A DNA stretch of 64,000 nt, taken from contig CBDHFQ010000008.1 of NCBI GenBank assembly GCA_965262565.1, positions 248,001 through 312,000 of the forward strand, written 5' to 3'. Every line of letters starts with the position of its first letter. Position 1 is the stretch's first letter. Position numbers and translations under genes: made by a program. Shown here one piece after another: positions 36,897 to 45,507 of this stretch. The DNA comes from CBDHFQ01 sp965262565. Lineage in GTDB: Bacteria > Bacteroidota > Bacteroidia > J057. Below the pieces are notes generated by a model. That model ran no database searches, was not told the origin of the DNA, and saw only the letters and a program-made list of their open reading frames with translations.

Positions 36897-38468
36897 ATGC
36901 AAAGTGCGAAAATTCTCTGGGTGGATGATGAAATAGATTTGTTAAAAGCACATAGGCTTTTTTTAGAAAAGAAAAATTTTGAAGTGGATTCTGCAAGTAA
37001 TGGAATAGATGCTTTAGAATTAATAAAACAACATCCCTATGATATCATTTTTCTAGATGAGCAAATGCCGGGAATGGATGGATTGTCAGTGTTAGCTGAA
37101 ATTCAAGTTATTTCTCCAAATACTCCTGTTATTATGATTACTAAATCAGAAGAGGAGCAAATTATGGAAGACGCCTTAGGGGCACAAATCACAGATTATT
37201 TGATAAAACCTGTTAAGCCAAGCCAAATATTATTGGCCTGTAAAAAAATTCTGGAAAACAAGAAACTGATTACACAGAAAATCAACTCTGCCTACCAACA
37301 GGACTTTAGAAATATTGCCATGCAATTTTTTGAAGATAACGATCATGAAGATTGGTTCGATATCTTTAAGAAATTAATGTTTTGGGAAGGGCGTATGGAG
37401 GAGAATGAAGATAAAAGTATGGAAGAGGTGCTCCATAATCAATTAGGGGAGGCCAATACAAATTTTGGTCGATTTGTAAGCAGGAATTATCTGGATTGGC
37501 TACACACTAATAATAGCTCGGAAAAACCTCTACTTTCTCCAGAGATTTTTAGTCAGGAAGTTTTTCCTAAGCTTGAAGGAGATCACGATAGTCTATTTTT
37601 TATTCTAGTGGATTGTTTGAGGTATGATCAGTGGAAAGCTTTTGAAGCGATCATTTCAGAATTTTTCTATGTTGAATATGAAGCTGCCTATTACAGCATT
37701 TTACCTACCGCTACCCAATATTCTCGAAATGCCATTTTCTCAGGTTTGTACCCATTAGATATTTCCAAACGCTTTCCAAAATACTGGTTAAATGATGATG
37801 AAGAGGGAGGGAAGAATTTATTTGAAGCAGAATTAATAAAAGAACAAATAAGCAGGGCCAAACTCAATATCAAATCCAGTTATCATAAAATTATTTCAAA
37901 TGAGGAAGGTAAGGTCATGGCAGACAATGTGTTAAATTTGATGCACAATGATCTTAATGTTATTGTCTATAATTTTATAGACCTGCTTTCCCATTCTCGT
38001 ACAGAAATGAACATTATCAGGGAGCTGGCGCCACATGAAGCTGCATACAGGTCCATTTCCAGATCCTGGTTGGAGTTTTCGCCCATGCTGGAGACGCTGC
38101 GTAAGTTAAGCAGGAAAAATGTAAGGATAGTGATGACTTCAGATCATGGAACTGTGAGAGTAAAGCGACCTTCAAGAATTATCGGTGATCGTACAACCAC
38201 AACTAATTTGCGATATAAACAAGGTAAGAATTTGAACTATGACGAAAGCTCAAAATACCTTTTTACGGTTCGAAAACCCAGCGAAGCCAGACTGCCTAGA
38301 TCCCATGTAAGTTCTACTTATGTCTTTGCTATGGAAGATTACTTTTTCGCTTATCCTAATAATTACAATTATTACGTAAATTATTATAAAGATACATTCC
38401 AGCATGGAGGGATAAGTTTAGAGGAAATGATTATCCCAATTGTTGAATTGAAGCCAAAGTTTAATTAA
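36897..38468 (+). CDS. porX: PorX: T9SS regulator with receiver and PglZ-type phosphatase domains
   Basis: A 523-residue protein. Residues 1-120 form a CheY-like receiver with the acidic pair Asp10-Asp11, the phospho-acceptor Asp54 in IIFLDEQMPGMDG, Thr82 in MITKS and Lys104 in LIKPVKP. A helical linker follows, then a PglZ/alkaline-phosphatase-like domain from about residue 230 with FILVDCLRYDQW (Asp239) and LPTATQYSRNAIFSG, in which Thr271 fits the active-site Thr. The end holds metal ligands in MTSDHGT and FQHGGISLEEM. PorX works with the kinase PorY to control T9SS genes and also acts as a phosphatase on nucleotides. No porY gene is in the window. tsaE follows after a terminator-like hairpin. 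Confidence 0.95.
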   Translation: MQSAKILWVDDEIDLLKAHRLFLEKKNFEVDSASNGIDALELIKQHPYDIIFLDEQMPGMDGLSVLAEIQVISPNTPVIMITKSEEEQIMEDALGAQITDYLIKPVKPSQILLACKKILENKKLITQKINSAYQQDFRNIAMQFFEDNDHEDWFDIFKKLMFWEGRMEENEDKSMEEVLHNQLGEANTNFGRFVSRNYLDWLHTNNSSEKPLLSPEIFSQEVFPKLEGDHDSLFFILVDCLRYDQWKAFEAIISEFFYVEYEAAYYSILPTATQYSRNAIFSGLYPLDISKRFPKYWLNDDEEGGKNLFEAELIKEQISRAKLNIKSSYHKIISNEEGKVMADNVLNLMHNDLNVIVYNFIDLLSHSRTEMNIIRELAPHEAAYRSISRSWLEFSPMLETLRKLSRKNVRIVMTSDHGTVRVKRPSRIIGDRTTTTNLRYKQGKNLNYDESSKYLFTVRKPSEARLPRSHVSSTYVFAMEDYFFAYPNNYNYYVNYYKDTFQHGGISLEEMIIPIVELKPKFN

Positions 38469-38489
38469 TCTTTGTGAGGAACAATAAAT

Positions 38490-38521
38490 AATAGAGGTAT
38501 CTTGTTCATTATACCTCTATT
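38490..38521 (+). terminator. Hairpin between porX and tsaE
   Basis: An 11-bp perfect stem (38490-38500 with 38511-38521) with a 10-nt loop, followed by an AT-rich tail with only short T runs. It is either a weak terminator or an mRNA processing or attenuation site. Confidence 0.55.
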
Positions 38522-38535
38522 TATAAATTAGAGAC

Positions 38536-38958
38536 ATGGGTAGCCAGTTGTTCCTGAGTAAATTAAAGGATGAAAATATTTCCATTTCGCGAAAAATTCT
38601 CGATACTTGTAAAGAGAAAAAAATTTTCTTGTTTTCGGGTAGAATTGGGGCTGGAAAAACGACCCTAATCAAGGATTTCTGTCAGATATTAGGGGTAAGA
38701 GAAGAAGTGGTAAGTCCTACGTTCTCTTTGGTACATGAGTATGAAGGAGCAAATGGTAGCATTTATCATTTTGATTTTTACAGAATTCAGCACGAGGAGG
38801 AAGCCTATGATATAGGCATAGAAGAATACTTTGATTCTGGTGCGTACTGTTTTGTAGAATGGCCCGAGAAGATAAAAAATATGGTTCCTGATGATTCAGT
38901 TCTCATTTCCATTGATGTATTAGATCATGAGGTTCGCCAATTTACTGTTGAACATTGA
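38536..38958 (+). CDS. tsaE: TsaE: ATPase of the tRNA threonylcarbamoyladenosine (t6A) complex
   Basis: A 140-residue P-loop protein. The Walker A is GRIGAGKTT (35-43); the family marks SPTFSLVHEYEG and HFDFYRI follow, and VEWPEKI near the end matches the TsaE signature EWPE. TsaE works with TsaB and TsaD to make t6A37 in ANN-decoding tRNAs. The partners are not in the window. The gene sits between porX and alanine dehydrogenase, an order I recognise as common in Bacteroidota, and lies 14 bp before ald. Confidence 0.95.
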   Translation: MGSQLFLSKLKDENISISRKILDTCKEKKIFLFSGRIGAGKTTLIKDFCQILGVREEVVSPTFSLVHEYEGANGSIYHFDFYRIQHEEEAYDIGIEEYFDSGAYCFVEWPEKIKNMVPDDSVLISIDVLDHEVRQFTVEH

Positions 38959-38972
38959 TTTTGGATTGATAT

Positions 38973-40217
38973 ATGGGGAAATCGCAGGTATCGATAGAGA
39001 AGGAGCTTTTTAAAAGTACTTATCCAGGATCCTGGGCCATACCACAGGAATTAGCCGTCCGCAGTAGTACTGTCAAGAAACGACTAAAAATAGGCGTTCC
39101 AAAGGAAACTTTTTTCCAGGAAAATCGCGTTCCACTTACCCCTGAAATGGCTGGAGTGCTGGTAGCAAATGGGCATGAAGTATTTATTGAACATCTTGCC
39201 GGCCAGGGAGCCAGGTATACAGATAAAGATTATGCTGAAGCAGGAGCTACTGTCTCATTCAACGCTGTGGAAATTTTTAAAAATTCAGACTACATCATAA
39301 AAATATCCCCGCTATCTGGAGAAGAATTAAATCTCCTCCAGGATAATCAAAAGTTTATTTCAGCGGTGAATCTGGGAAGTTTATCCACAGAATACCTTAG
39401 AAAATTACTCCAAAAAAATATTACAGCGATAGGGTTTGAGTTTTATCGCTCAGCAGATGGATCCCTTCCATTGGTTCAAATGATGAGTGAGATAGCTGGA
39501 GTGGCTTCCATCCATATTGCTTCTGAATTATTGACGACTAATAAGCATGGACAAGGATTACTGTTAGGAGGTATAACGGGTATTCCTCCAGCAGAAGTTA
39601 CTATTGTTGGAGCTGGAACAGTGGGATTTAATGCAGCTCAGACCGCCATGGGAATGGGGGCAAGAGTTAAAATCATAGATGAAGAGATTTATAAACTTAG
39701 AAGAATAGAGAAAGAACTAGGAATCAATGTTTACACTTCTGTTGCCCACAGAAACTATGTAAAAAGTGCTGTAGTAGATGCAGACGTGGTTATTGGGGCT
39801 GCTTATAGGTCAGGAGGATATGCTCCTATGGTGGTTACCGAAGATATGATCAGGCAAATGAAGGAAGGATCAGTAGTGATTGATGTTGCCATAGATCAGG
39901 GAGGATGTATTGAAACTAGCAGACTTACTACCCATGACGATCCCATTTTTGTAAAACATGGAGTGATTCATTATTGTGTTCCAAATATCGCTTCCAGAGT
40001 ATCGAGGACTGCTTCTGTTGCTATAAGTAACGTACTCGGTCCTCTTATTATAAAAATTGGCGATAATGGAGGGATAGATAATCTCGTAAAATTTAATAAT
40101 GGGATCAAAGATGGTATATATGTTTACAGAAGACATTTAACCAAAAAACAAATCGCCCATTATTTTGGTATGGGAATGAAATACAGAGATATAGAATTAT
40201 TAATTGTTGCTATGTAA
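38973..40217 (+). CDS. ald: Alanine dehydrogenase
   Basis: A 414-residue enzyme of the alanine dehydrogenase / PNT alpha family that interconverts alanine and pyruvate with NAD. The substrate-side motif is KIGVPKETFFQENRVPLTP, where the family has IGVPKE and R(V/A)xLTP, and the NAD fold carries VGAGTVGFNAAQTAMGMGA. The signature for the second half is VVIDVAIDQGGCIETSR. An N-terminal extension of about 30 residues precedes the core, as in other Bacteroidota members. It follows tsaE closely and is probably co-transcribed with it. The next gene begins 53 bp downstream. Confidence 0.92.
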   Translation: MGKSQVSIEKELFKSTYPGSWAIPQELAVRSSTVKKRLKIGVPKETFFQENRVPLTPEMAGVLVANGHEVFIEHLAGQGARYTDKDYAEAGATVSFNAVEIFKNSDYIIKISPLSGEELNLLQDNQKFISAVNLGSLSTEYLRKLLQKNITAIGFEFYRSADGSLPLVQMMSEIAGVASIHIASELLTTNKHGQGLLLGGITGIPPAEVTIVGAGTVGFNAAQTAMGMGARVKIIDEEIYKLRRIEKELGINVYTSVAHRNYVKSAVVDADVVIGAAYRSGGYAPMVVTEDMIRQMKEGSVVIDVAIDQGGCIETSRLTTHDDPIFVKHGVIHYCVPNIASRVSRTASVAISNVLGPLIIKIGDNGGIDNLVKFNNGIKDGIYVYRRHLTKKQIAHYFGMGMKYRDIELLIVAM

Positions 40218-40270
40218 GCAGTGACCTTTCTCTCCACCCTTCGTCCTAATGTCAAATAATTCTCACAACT

Positions 40271-41560
40271 ATGAAAAAACTATTTCTAACAATATTCATC
40301 GTAGTATTTACTTTGGGAATAGGAACTACTAATGCCCAAAGTCCTACCGCACAGGAAAGTACCTTAAATTTTGATAAAAAGACACAAGGGAATGCCGTAA
40401 CAATTACCATACAGGGACAACCTAAAAATGTTACTGCTGTTATGGCCGATCTCTTTAAAAGAGAAACAGGTAAAGGGAAAAAATTCAGTATAGGGAAAAT
40501 GCAGAAGTATGAAGGAGTAGTATTTCCATCTATTTCTTCCTCTACACTGGATTATTATTTTAATGTATCGAAGGTGGGAAAAGATGATCATCGCTCGACA
40601 GTTCAATTTTTTATCTCTGAAGGGAACAATAATTTTTTATCATCTAACAAAAACCCAGATATAGTTTATTCTGCCATGGATATGTTAGAGGATTTAGAAT
40701 GGGAAGTGAAGAAGTATGAATTGGACGAAGCTATAGAAACCCAACAAAAATTAATTGAAAAGGAAACGAAAACCCATCAAAACCTTGTCAGCGATTCCGT
40801 AAATTTGGAACAAAAGCTGGTAGAAACGATAGAGGCTATAGAGCAAAATAAAATTGATAGAGCAGGCCAATTGATAAAGATTGATGAAGAGAAATTGAGA
40901 TTGGAAGATTTACAATATGAAATGGAATTGACGAAAAGAGGTCCTGATTATATTTATACGGCAGAATTTGAAAGATCCATAGAACTCAGAGACCAGAGGA
41001 GGAAAGAAGAAGCAGAACTTAACAACAAAATTAGAACCGATGCTGAGTATCAAGCTGCAGAGAGATCAAATGAGCTTTATCAAATGAGAAAAGAACTGGA
41101 TCAGAAGGAGACTGGAAGAGTGAATGAGAAGAGAGAGGAAGAACCCGATTTAGAGCCTAAAGGAGTTAATCTTGAAAGTAACAGTAGAGGAGTTTTGAAG
41201 TATGAGGAACAATCTGAAAGAAGTTATTATGAAAATGCCCGTTTAAGAGGTGATAATAGGAGTGCGGATGATTACAGAGAGTCTAATATTGATACATACA
41301 AGGTAGACGATAGATATAGAGACGAAGATAGAAGATATAGTGAATCGTCTAGAGAAACTAGAGATCGTTACAGGGAAGATGATAGATATAGGGAAGATGA
41401 CAGATATAGAGAAGACGACAGATATAGGGAAGATGACAGATATAGAAGTGATGATAGATACAGGGAAGATGACAGATATAGAAGTGATGATAGATACAGA
41501 GAAGATGACAGATATAGAAGTGATGATAGATACAGAGAAGATGACAGATATAGAAGATGA
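40271..41560 (+). CDS. Secreted coiled-coil protein with C-terminal charged hexapeptide repeats, frameshifted
   Basis: The open frame gives 429 residues. A signal peptide (1-22, ending TTNAQ) is followed by a compact domain of unknown type (about 25-135), then a long coiled coil (about 140-280) rich in Glu, Lys, Leu and Gln, and a region that turns into tandem DDRYRE or DDRYRS repeats. The frame stops at TGA 41558-41560 in the middle of the array because two bases are missing (AGAGAAGAT has become AGAAGAT near 41552). The same repeat then continues in the neighbouring frame to 41861. The intact product would be about 530 residues and would end in DPNYK. I do not recognise the family; the charge pattern suggests an extracellular or periplasmic polyelectrolyte tail. 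Confidence 0.7.
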   Translation: MKKLFLTIFIVVFTLGIGTTNAQSPTAQESTLNFDKKTQGNAVTITIQGQPKNVTAVMADLFKRETGKGKKFSIGKMQKYEGVVFPSISSSTLDYYFNVSKVGKDDHRSTVQFFISEGNNNFLSSNKNPDIVYSAMDMLEDLEWEVKKYELDEAIETQQKLIEKETKTHQNLVSDSVNLEQKLVETIEAIEQNKIDRAGQLIKIDEEKLRLEDLQYEMELTKRGPDYIYTAEFERSIELRDQRRKEEAELNNKIRTDAEYQAAERSNELYQMRKELDQKETGRVNEKREEEPDLEPKGVNLESNSRGVLKYEEQSERSYYENARLRGDNRSADDYRESNIDTYKVDDRYRDEDRRYSESSRETRDRYREDDRYREDDRYREDDRYREDDRYRSDDRYREDDRYRSDDRYREDDRYRSDDRYREDDRYRR

Positions 41561-41770
41561 TAGATACAGAGAAGATGACAGATATAGAGAGGATGATAGA
41601 TACAGAGAAGATGACAGATATAGAGAAGATGATAGATATAGAAGTGATGAAAGATACAGAGAGGATGATAGATATAGAGAAGATGATAGATATAGAAGTG
41701 ATGAAAGATACAGAGAAGATGATCGATATAGAGAGGACGATAGATACAGAGACGATGACAGATATAGGGA
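41363..41770 (+). repeat. Tandem array of 18-bp coding repeats (about 22 units)
   Basis: The unit encodes D-D/E-R-Y-R-E/S. Units differ mainly by Glu or Ser at position 6 and by synonymous changes. Higher-order blocks are visible: a 36-bp double unit repeated three times around 41430-41540, and a 54-bp triple unit (with Ser-Asp-Glu) repeated around 41620-41730. The array is GA-rich on the plus strand, which favours slipped-strand errors. Confidence 0.9.
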
Positions 41771-41861
41771 AGAAAATAAGAAAGAAGAGGGCCAATATTC
41801 CAGAGAAAGAAAGTATGAGGACCCCAAAAAAGACGAGAAAAAAGATCCTAATTACAAGTAA
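41553..41861 (+). pseudogene. Out-of-frame continuation of the hexapeptide-repeat protein
   Basis: From 41553 the frame shifted by +1 relative to the upstream gene continues the same DDRYRE repeat for about 12 units. It then leaves the array into ENKKEEGQYSRERKYED and ends with DPNYK at a stop (41859-41861). It has no start codon or signal of its own, so it is the displaced C-terminus. Whether this is a true frameshift, a phase-variable switch or a sequencing error cannot be settled here. Confidence 0.7.
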
Positions 41862-41899
41862 GTCCCTAGTTGACTTCCCTACATAACATAGAATGTAAT

Positions 41900-41930
41900 A
41901 CCCCACCAAGACTCAATCCTCCGGTGGGGT
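41900..41930. terminator. Bidirectional terminator between convergent genes
   Basis: An 8-bp GC-rich stem (41900-41907 with 41923-41930) with a 15-nt loop, followed by an AT-rich tail, lies between the repeat protein (plus) and the nucleoside hydrolase (minus, stop at 41938). Confidence 0.65.
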
Positions 41931-41937
41931 TAATTAT

Positions 41938-42885
41938 TTAATCAGGTAGAGAGATTTTTTGCTGTAATGATTGAAGAAGAAGGCTAAAAAAAACATCGGC
42001 AGAAGCTTCTAGTACAACTTCTATGGTATAAGTATTAGTGAGTTGGTTATTGTGATCTACGACAGTTTGCCCTCTGGTAATTCCCTCTGACAACACCACC
42101 TCCACATAGGTTTTCTTAATTATGGTAGCGATGCGTTCATCTAATGCTATCGCCATAGCAATAGGATCAGGAAGGTCGAATCCTGCTAATTTTGTCGTTT
42201 GGAGGGCAAATTCCCGTACTTTTCGCTGTATGTCCATCGCAAAATGTGCCAATGGAGTATCAATCGCTCTGATTTGAGCTACTTTCTCCTCATCCACAAT
42301 AGCAAACTGACGAGAAATGTCCCAACCAACCATTCTGATATTCATTCCCGAAGAAAATACAATATGTGCAGCCTCAGGATCAGCCCATATATTGTATTCT
42401 GACACTGGAGTTACATTTCCTACTCCCTGACCTATTCCCCCCATCACTACACACTTTTTTACTTTATGGACAATGCTTGGTTCTTTGAGAATAGCTATAG
42501 CTATATTTGTCAATGGACCCAGGGTAACCAATTCTATCTCATTTGGATACCGTTCAATCGTATCGATAATAATATCTATAGCATTGTCCGTATGAGGAAC
42601 TCTGCCATGTAATTCAAGCCCCACATCTCCCATTCCATCCTCACCATGCACAAACTGCGCTGTTTGTAAGGGTCTTATCAACGGTTTATTGGCACCTCTA
42701 TAAATCTTCCCTTCGTATCCACAAAGTTCTGTCGTGTATAATGCATTTTGAACCGCCTGATCAAGAGGTACATTTCCGGCTACCACGGTGATGGCCTCCA
42801 CCTTGACATCCGGGTGATTTAGCGCCATAATTAAAGCCACTGCATCATCTGAAGCAGTATCTGTATCGATCAAAAAATGTCTCAT
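41938..42885 (-). CDS. Inosine/uridine-preferring nucleoside hydrolase family protein
   Basis: A 315-residue enzyme of the IunH family, which splits ribonucleosides into base and ribose for salvage in the cytoplasm. The Ca2+-binding N-terminus reads LIDTDTASDDAVAL, where most members have DTDPGxDDA; the ligand Asp residues (8, 10, 13, 14) are kept while Pro-Gly is Thr-Ala. VTLGPLTNIAIA and VVMGG in the middle and EYNIWADPEAA (second metal and ribose contact) support the call. It is monocistronic, 189 bp downstream of the FG-GAP/OmpA gene. Base preference cannot be predicted. Confidence 0.9.
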   Translation of the reverse strand: MRHFLIDTDTASDDAVALIMALNHPDVKVEAITVVAGNVPLDQAVQNALYTTELCGYEGKIYRGANKPLIRPLQTAQFVHGEDGMGDVGLELHGRVPHTDNAIDIIIDTIERYPNEIELVTLGPLTNIAIAILKEPSIVHKVKKCVVMGGIGQGVGNVTPVSEYNIWADPEAAHIVFSSGMNIRMVGWDISRQFAIVDEEKVAQIRAIDTPLAHFAMDIQRKVREFALQTTKLAGFDLPDPIAMAIALDERIATIIKKTYVEVVLSEGITRGQTVVDHNNQLTNTYTIEVVLEASADVFFSLLLQSLQQKISLPD

Positions 42886-43074
42886 ATAAAATATATATGT
42901 GGTCTAGATAATAAATATAAGGCGCTTTATGTGTCGTCCGAAGAACAGCTTAACCCATGAAGCCAATATGTGAATTGTCTTATATAAATGACAATTGTTT
43001 TCCTGAGATACTTAATCAAAAACCGAACAATCAGAAAGGTCAACATATATCAGATCGATTAGTTTTTGTAAAAC

Positions 43075-45411
43075 CTATTGATAACCTAAAATTTTAAATT
43101 CCGTCCTCCTGTTTAATTGCTTGTTTTCCGGACTGTTATTTGGGGCCAATGGGAGGGATTCTCCGTACCCTTTAGGCACTGTTCTTTGGTAATCAATTCC
43201 TCCAGTTGTCAGATAATCCACTACACTTTGAGCTCTTCGTTGGGACAAAGACATATTGTACTCATCGGATGCGTCGCTATCTGTATGACTGGATAATTCT
43301 ACCTTTAGATTAGGATTGTCCAAAAGCAACTGGATTAATTTGTCCAACTCAAGCATGGACCTCTCTCTGAGGGTGGCTTTATCCACGTCGTAATAGATGT
43401 CTTCCAGCACAAATTGGGCTCCCGGTAACAGTGCCTTAAGGGTTATCGTAAGCGCTAGACAGTTATTCTTATCATGAACCTGATCCACATGAATCCTTTG
43501 TTCTTCATAGAAATATCCTTTTACTCGAACAGATACATCGTAAACCCCCTCTTCTAAATAATACTCAAAATGTCCATCTTCTTTGGCAAGAAACTTATGT
43601 ATGACTTGACCAAAGGTATCTTTTATCACCATAGGAATTCGCTCAGGTATTTCCTGTTCCTGATCAAAGGTGATATTTCCCACCACGCATTTTTTATTGA
43701 ATAATTCATCCTTATCTAATTTCAAGTCTTTCCTCAAGCCGTTTGGATAGTAAATAGGCAATAAATCAAAGCGTTCTGCCATCGGAAAATATCCCTCTGA
43801 GGTAGCGCTTACCTCATATTGCTCGCCAAAAGGTAACTCATATCTATATCTCCCTTTTTTGTCTACTAATAGAGTTGTGATGGTGGAACCCGATTTATCC
43901 TTGATCGTTACCAGGGCTTCATTTAATATTTCCTGGGTGTTGGCATCTCTAATTTGTCCATATACGAAGGTTTGTTGAGGAGATAGTAAATGAATATCCA
44001 CGATGAGGTCATGTGGAGGAAAATAAATACTATCTCTATGCAATGGATAATCTGGCGTTCTCACTTGCAAAAAATAAGGTCGTTCTGCTTGGGGGCAAAA
44101 CTTAAAGGTGCCTTCTTCAGTACTGGGGAGAGTAGCTACCGTCTTACCTTTGGCATCTTGCAAATTCACTACCGCCCCTGCATAAGGAACCTCAGTATCA
44201 TCCTTAAATACAGTACCTTTGATACAAGGAGGTGCCACTTTTTGGGGAATGGAGTCCTGACTGATATTCAAGTGAACATGAATCTTATGATCTTTAATAG
44301 AAGCGACAGCTATATCTATATCTCCATCATGGTCAAAATCCCCTTCCGTAATTGCCGCATTCCAAATACCTGATTGTATTTTATTCGCATCTCCTATTAT
44401 ACCATCACCCTGGTTAAGATGAATGCTTATCGCATTATCCTCTGTGGAGCATGTAACAATATCTTTATCACCATCCATGTCAAAATCTCTGATGATTAAA
44501 TCGAAGTTGTGATCTCCCGAACTAACGCATTGTTCTCTTTGAAATGACCGATTCCCTTCATTTAAATGAACGCAAAGTTGTTGTGTCAGATAAGCTCCCG
44601 CTATGATGTCGATAAGACCATCATCATTAAGGTCTTCTAATCCTAATGCCCAATTTGCATCACCGGATCTTATCAACACCGGATCATCAAATTGATCCTT
44701 TCCTTTGCCATAATGTATATAAAGCCTGTTTTCGTCACATCCTACTACTATGTCTGCGTGTCCATCCTGATCCAAATCGCCTACTCTGCTTACTCTGGGC
44801 ATCCTTCCCGATGGAATACTTATTCCAGTATCAAATGTGCCATCTCCTTTTCCATAGTGAATATGGATCACATCCTTGGGCATGACGGAAATAATGAGGT
44901 CTTCTTGTTGATCGCCATTTACATCCGCTGCAGTGATGTGATGTGCTAATTTTCCGGAATAAAATGAATGTGCCTTTCGCAATGTTCCATAAGAGGTATT
45001 TAGGTGAATGACGACCTTACCAGACAAGGATAGGGCTGCAATATCTAAATGTTGATCATTATTAGCGTCTATAAGAGTAAGAGATCTAATTTGGCTTATT
45101 GAGGGCACTGATTGCTGGCGAGGAAATTTTCCCTTTCCGTCATTGTAATAAATCTCCAACATTTCCTTTTGACGGGGAGCAACAATCAAGTCTTTATCTC
45201 CATCTTTATCTATATCTAGGCTGGTAATGGCCCAGTTTTCTGCTGGAGTATAATAGCTTGATTTGGGTACAAATACAGTATTTGATACATAGATAGTACT
45301 GTCTGATCCTGAGCGATTGGAGAATTGGCCTTGAATAGTTAGAATAGAGATGAAAAAAAGGAAAGTTATCGAAGCCAGGTGCTTTCTAATTGAGCAAGTA
45401 AATATGTGCAT
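43075..45411 (-). CDS. FG-GAP/VCBS repeat protein fused to CarboxypepD-like domains and an OmpA C-terminal domain
   Basis: A 778-residue secreted protein with an N-terminal signal (to about residue 29). Residues about 55-380 hold seven FG-GAP/VCBS-type repeats with Ca2+-binding D-x-D-G-D loops (such as DIDKDGDKDLIVA and DFDHDGDIDIAVAS), probably a beta-propeller. Residues about 395-640 contain three carboxypeptidase regulatory-like beta domains (GTVFKDDTEVPYAGAVV, GQIRDANTQEILNEALV, GNITFDQEQEIPERIPM). The last 110 residues are an OmpA-like peptidoglycan-binding domain with SSHTDSDASDEYNMSLSQRR. This fusion would tie a propeller to the cell wall from the outer membrane. I know no named homologue. 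Confidence 0.88.
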   Translation of the reverse strand: MHIFTCSIRKHLASITFLFFISILTIQGQFSNRSGSDSTIYVSNTVFVPKSSYYTPAENWAITSLDIDKDGDKDLIVAPRQKEMLEIYYNDGKGKFPRQQSVPSISQIRSLTLIDANNDQHLDIAALSLSGKVVIHLNTSYGTLRKAHSFYSGKLAHHITAADVNGDQQEDLIISVMPKDVIHIHYGKGDGTFDTGISIPSGRMPRVSRVGDLDQDGHADIVVGCDENRLYIHYGKGKDQFDDPVLIRSGDANWALGLEDLNDDGLIDIIAGAYLTQQLCVHLNEGNRSFQREQCVSSGDHNFDLIIRDFDMDGDKDIVTCSTEDNAISIHLNQGDGIIGDANKIQSGIWNAAITEGDFDHDGDIDIAVASIKDHKIHVHLNISQDSIPQKVAPPCIKGTVFKDDTEVPYAGAVVNLQDAKGKTVATLPSTEEGTFKFCPQAERPYFLQVRTPDYPLHRDSIYFPPHDLIVDIHLLSPQQTFVYGQIRDANTQEILNEALVTIKDKSGSTITTLLVDKKGRYRYELPFGEQYEVSATSEGYFPMAERFDLLPIYYPNGLRKDLKLDKDELFNKKCVVGNITFDQEQEIPERIPMVIKDTFGQVIHKFLAKEDGHFEYYLEEGVYDVSVRVKGYFYEEQRIHVDQVHDKNNCLALTITLKALLPGAQFVLEDIYYDVDKATLRERSMLELDKLIQLLLDNPNLKVELSSHTDSDASDEYNMSLSQRRAQSVVDYLTTGGIDYQRTVPKGYGESLPLAPNNSPENKQLNRRTEFKILGYQ

Positions 45412-45507
45412 AAAGTACCTTAATTCACCTAACTAACTTATAGATAAATGAAAAAGGGTAAGAAATAATTCTATGTGAAATATTACGTATGTAAGCTGGG
45501 AGTAAAT

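Noticed and set aside
41363..41770. Possible CRISPR-like array
   Set aside because: The 18-bp repeats are directly adjacent without spacers and encode a regular peptide in frame; no cas genes are near.
41243..41909. Long Leu/Ser/Tyr- and Ile/Ser-rich reading frames on the minus strand over the repeat array
   Set aside because: They are antisense images of the 18-bp repeat, which lacks stops in several frames; no start context or unique sequence.
42973..42996. Hairpin AATTGTC/GACAATT as terminator of the FG-GAP/OmpA gene
   Set aside because: No T run on the minus strand after the stem, and it is about 80 bp beyond the stop; not supported.
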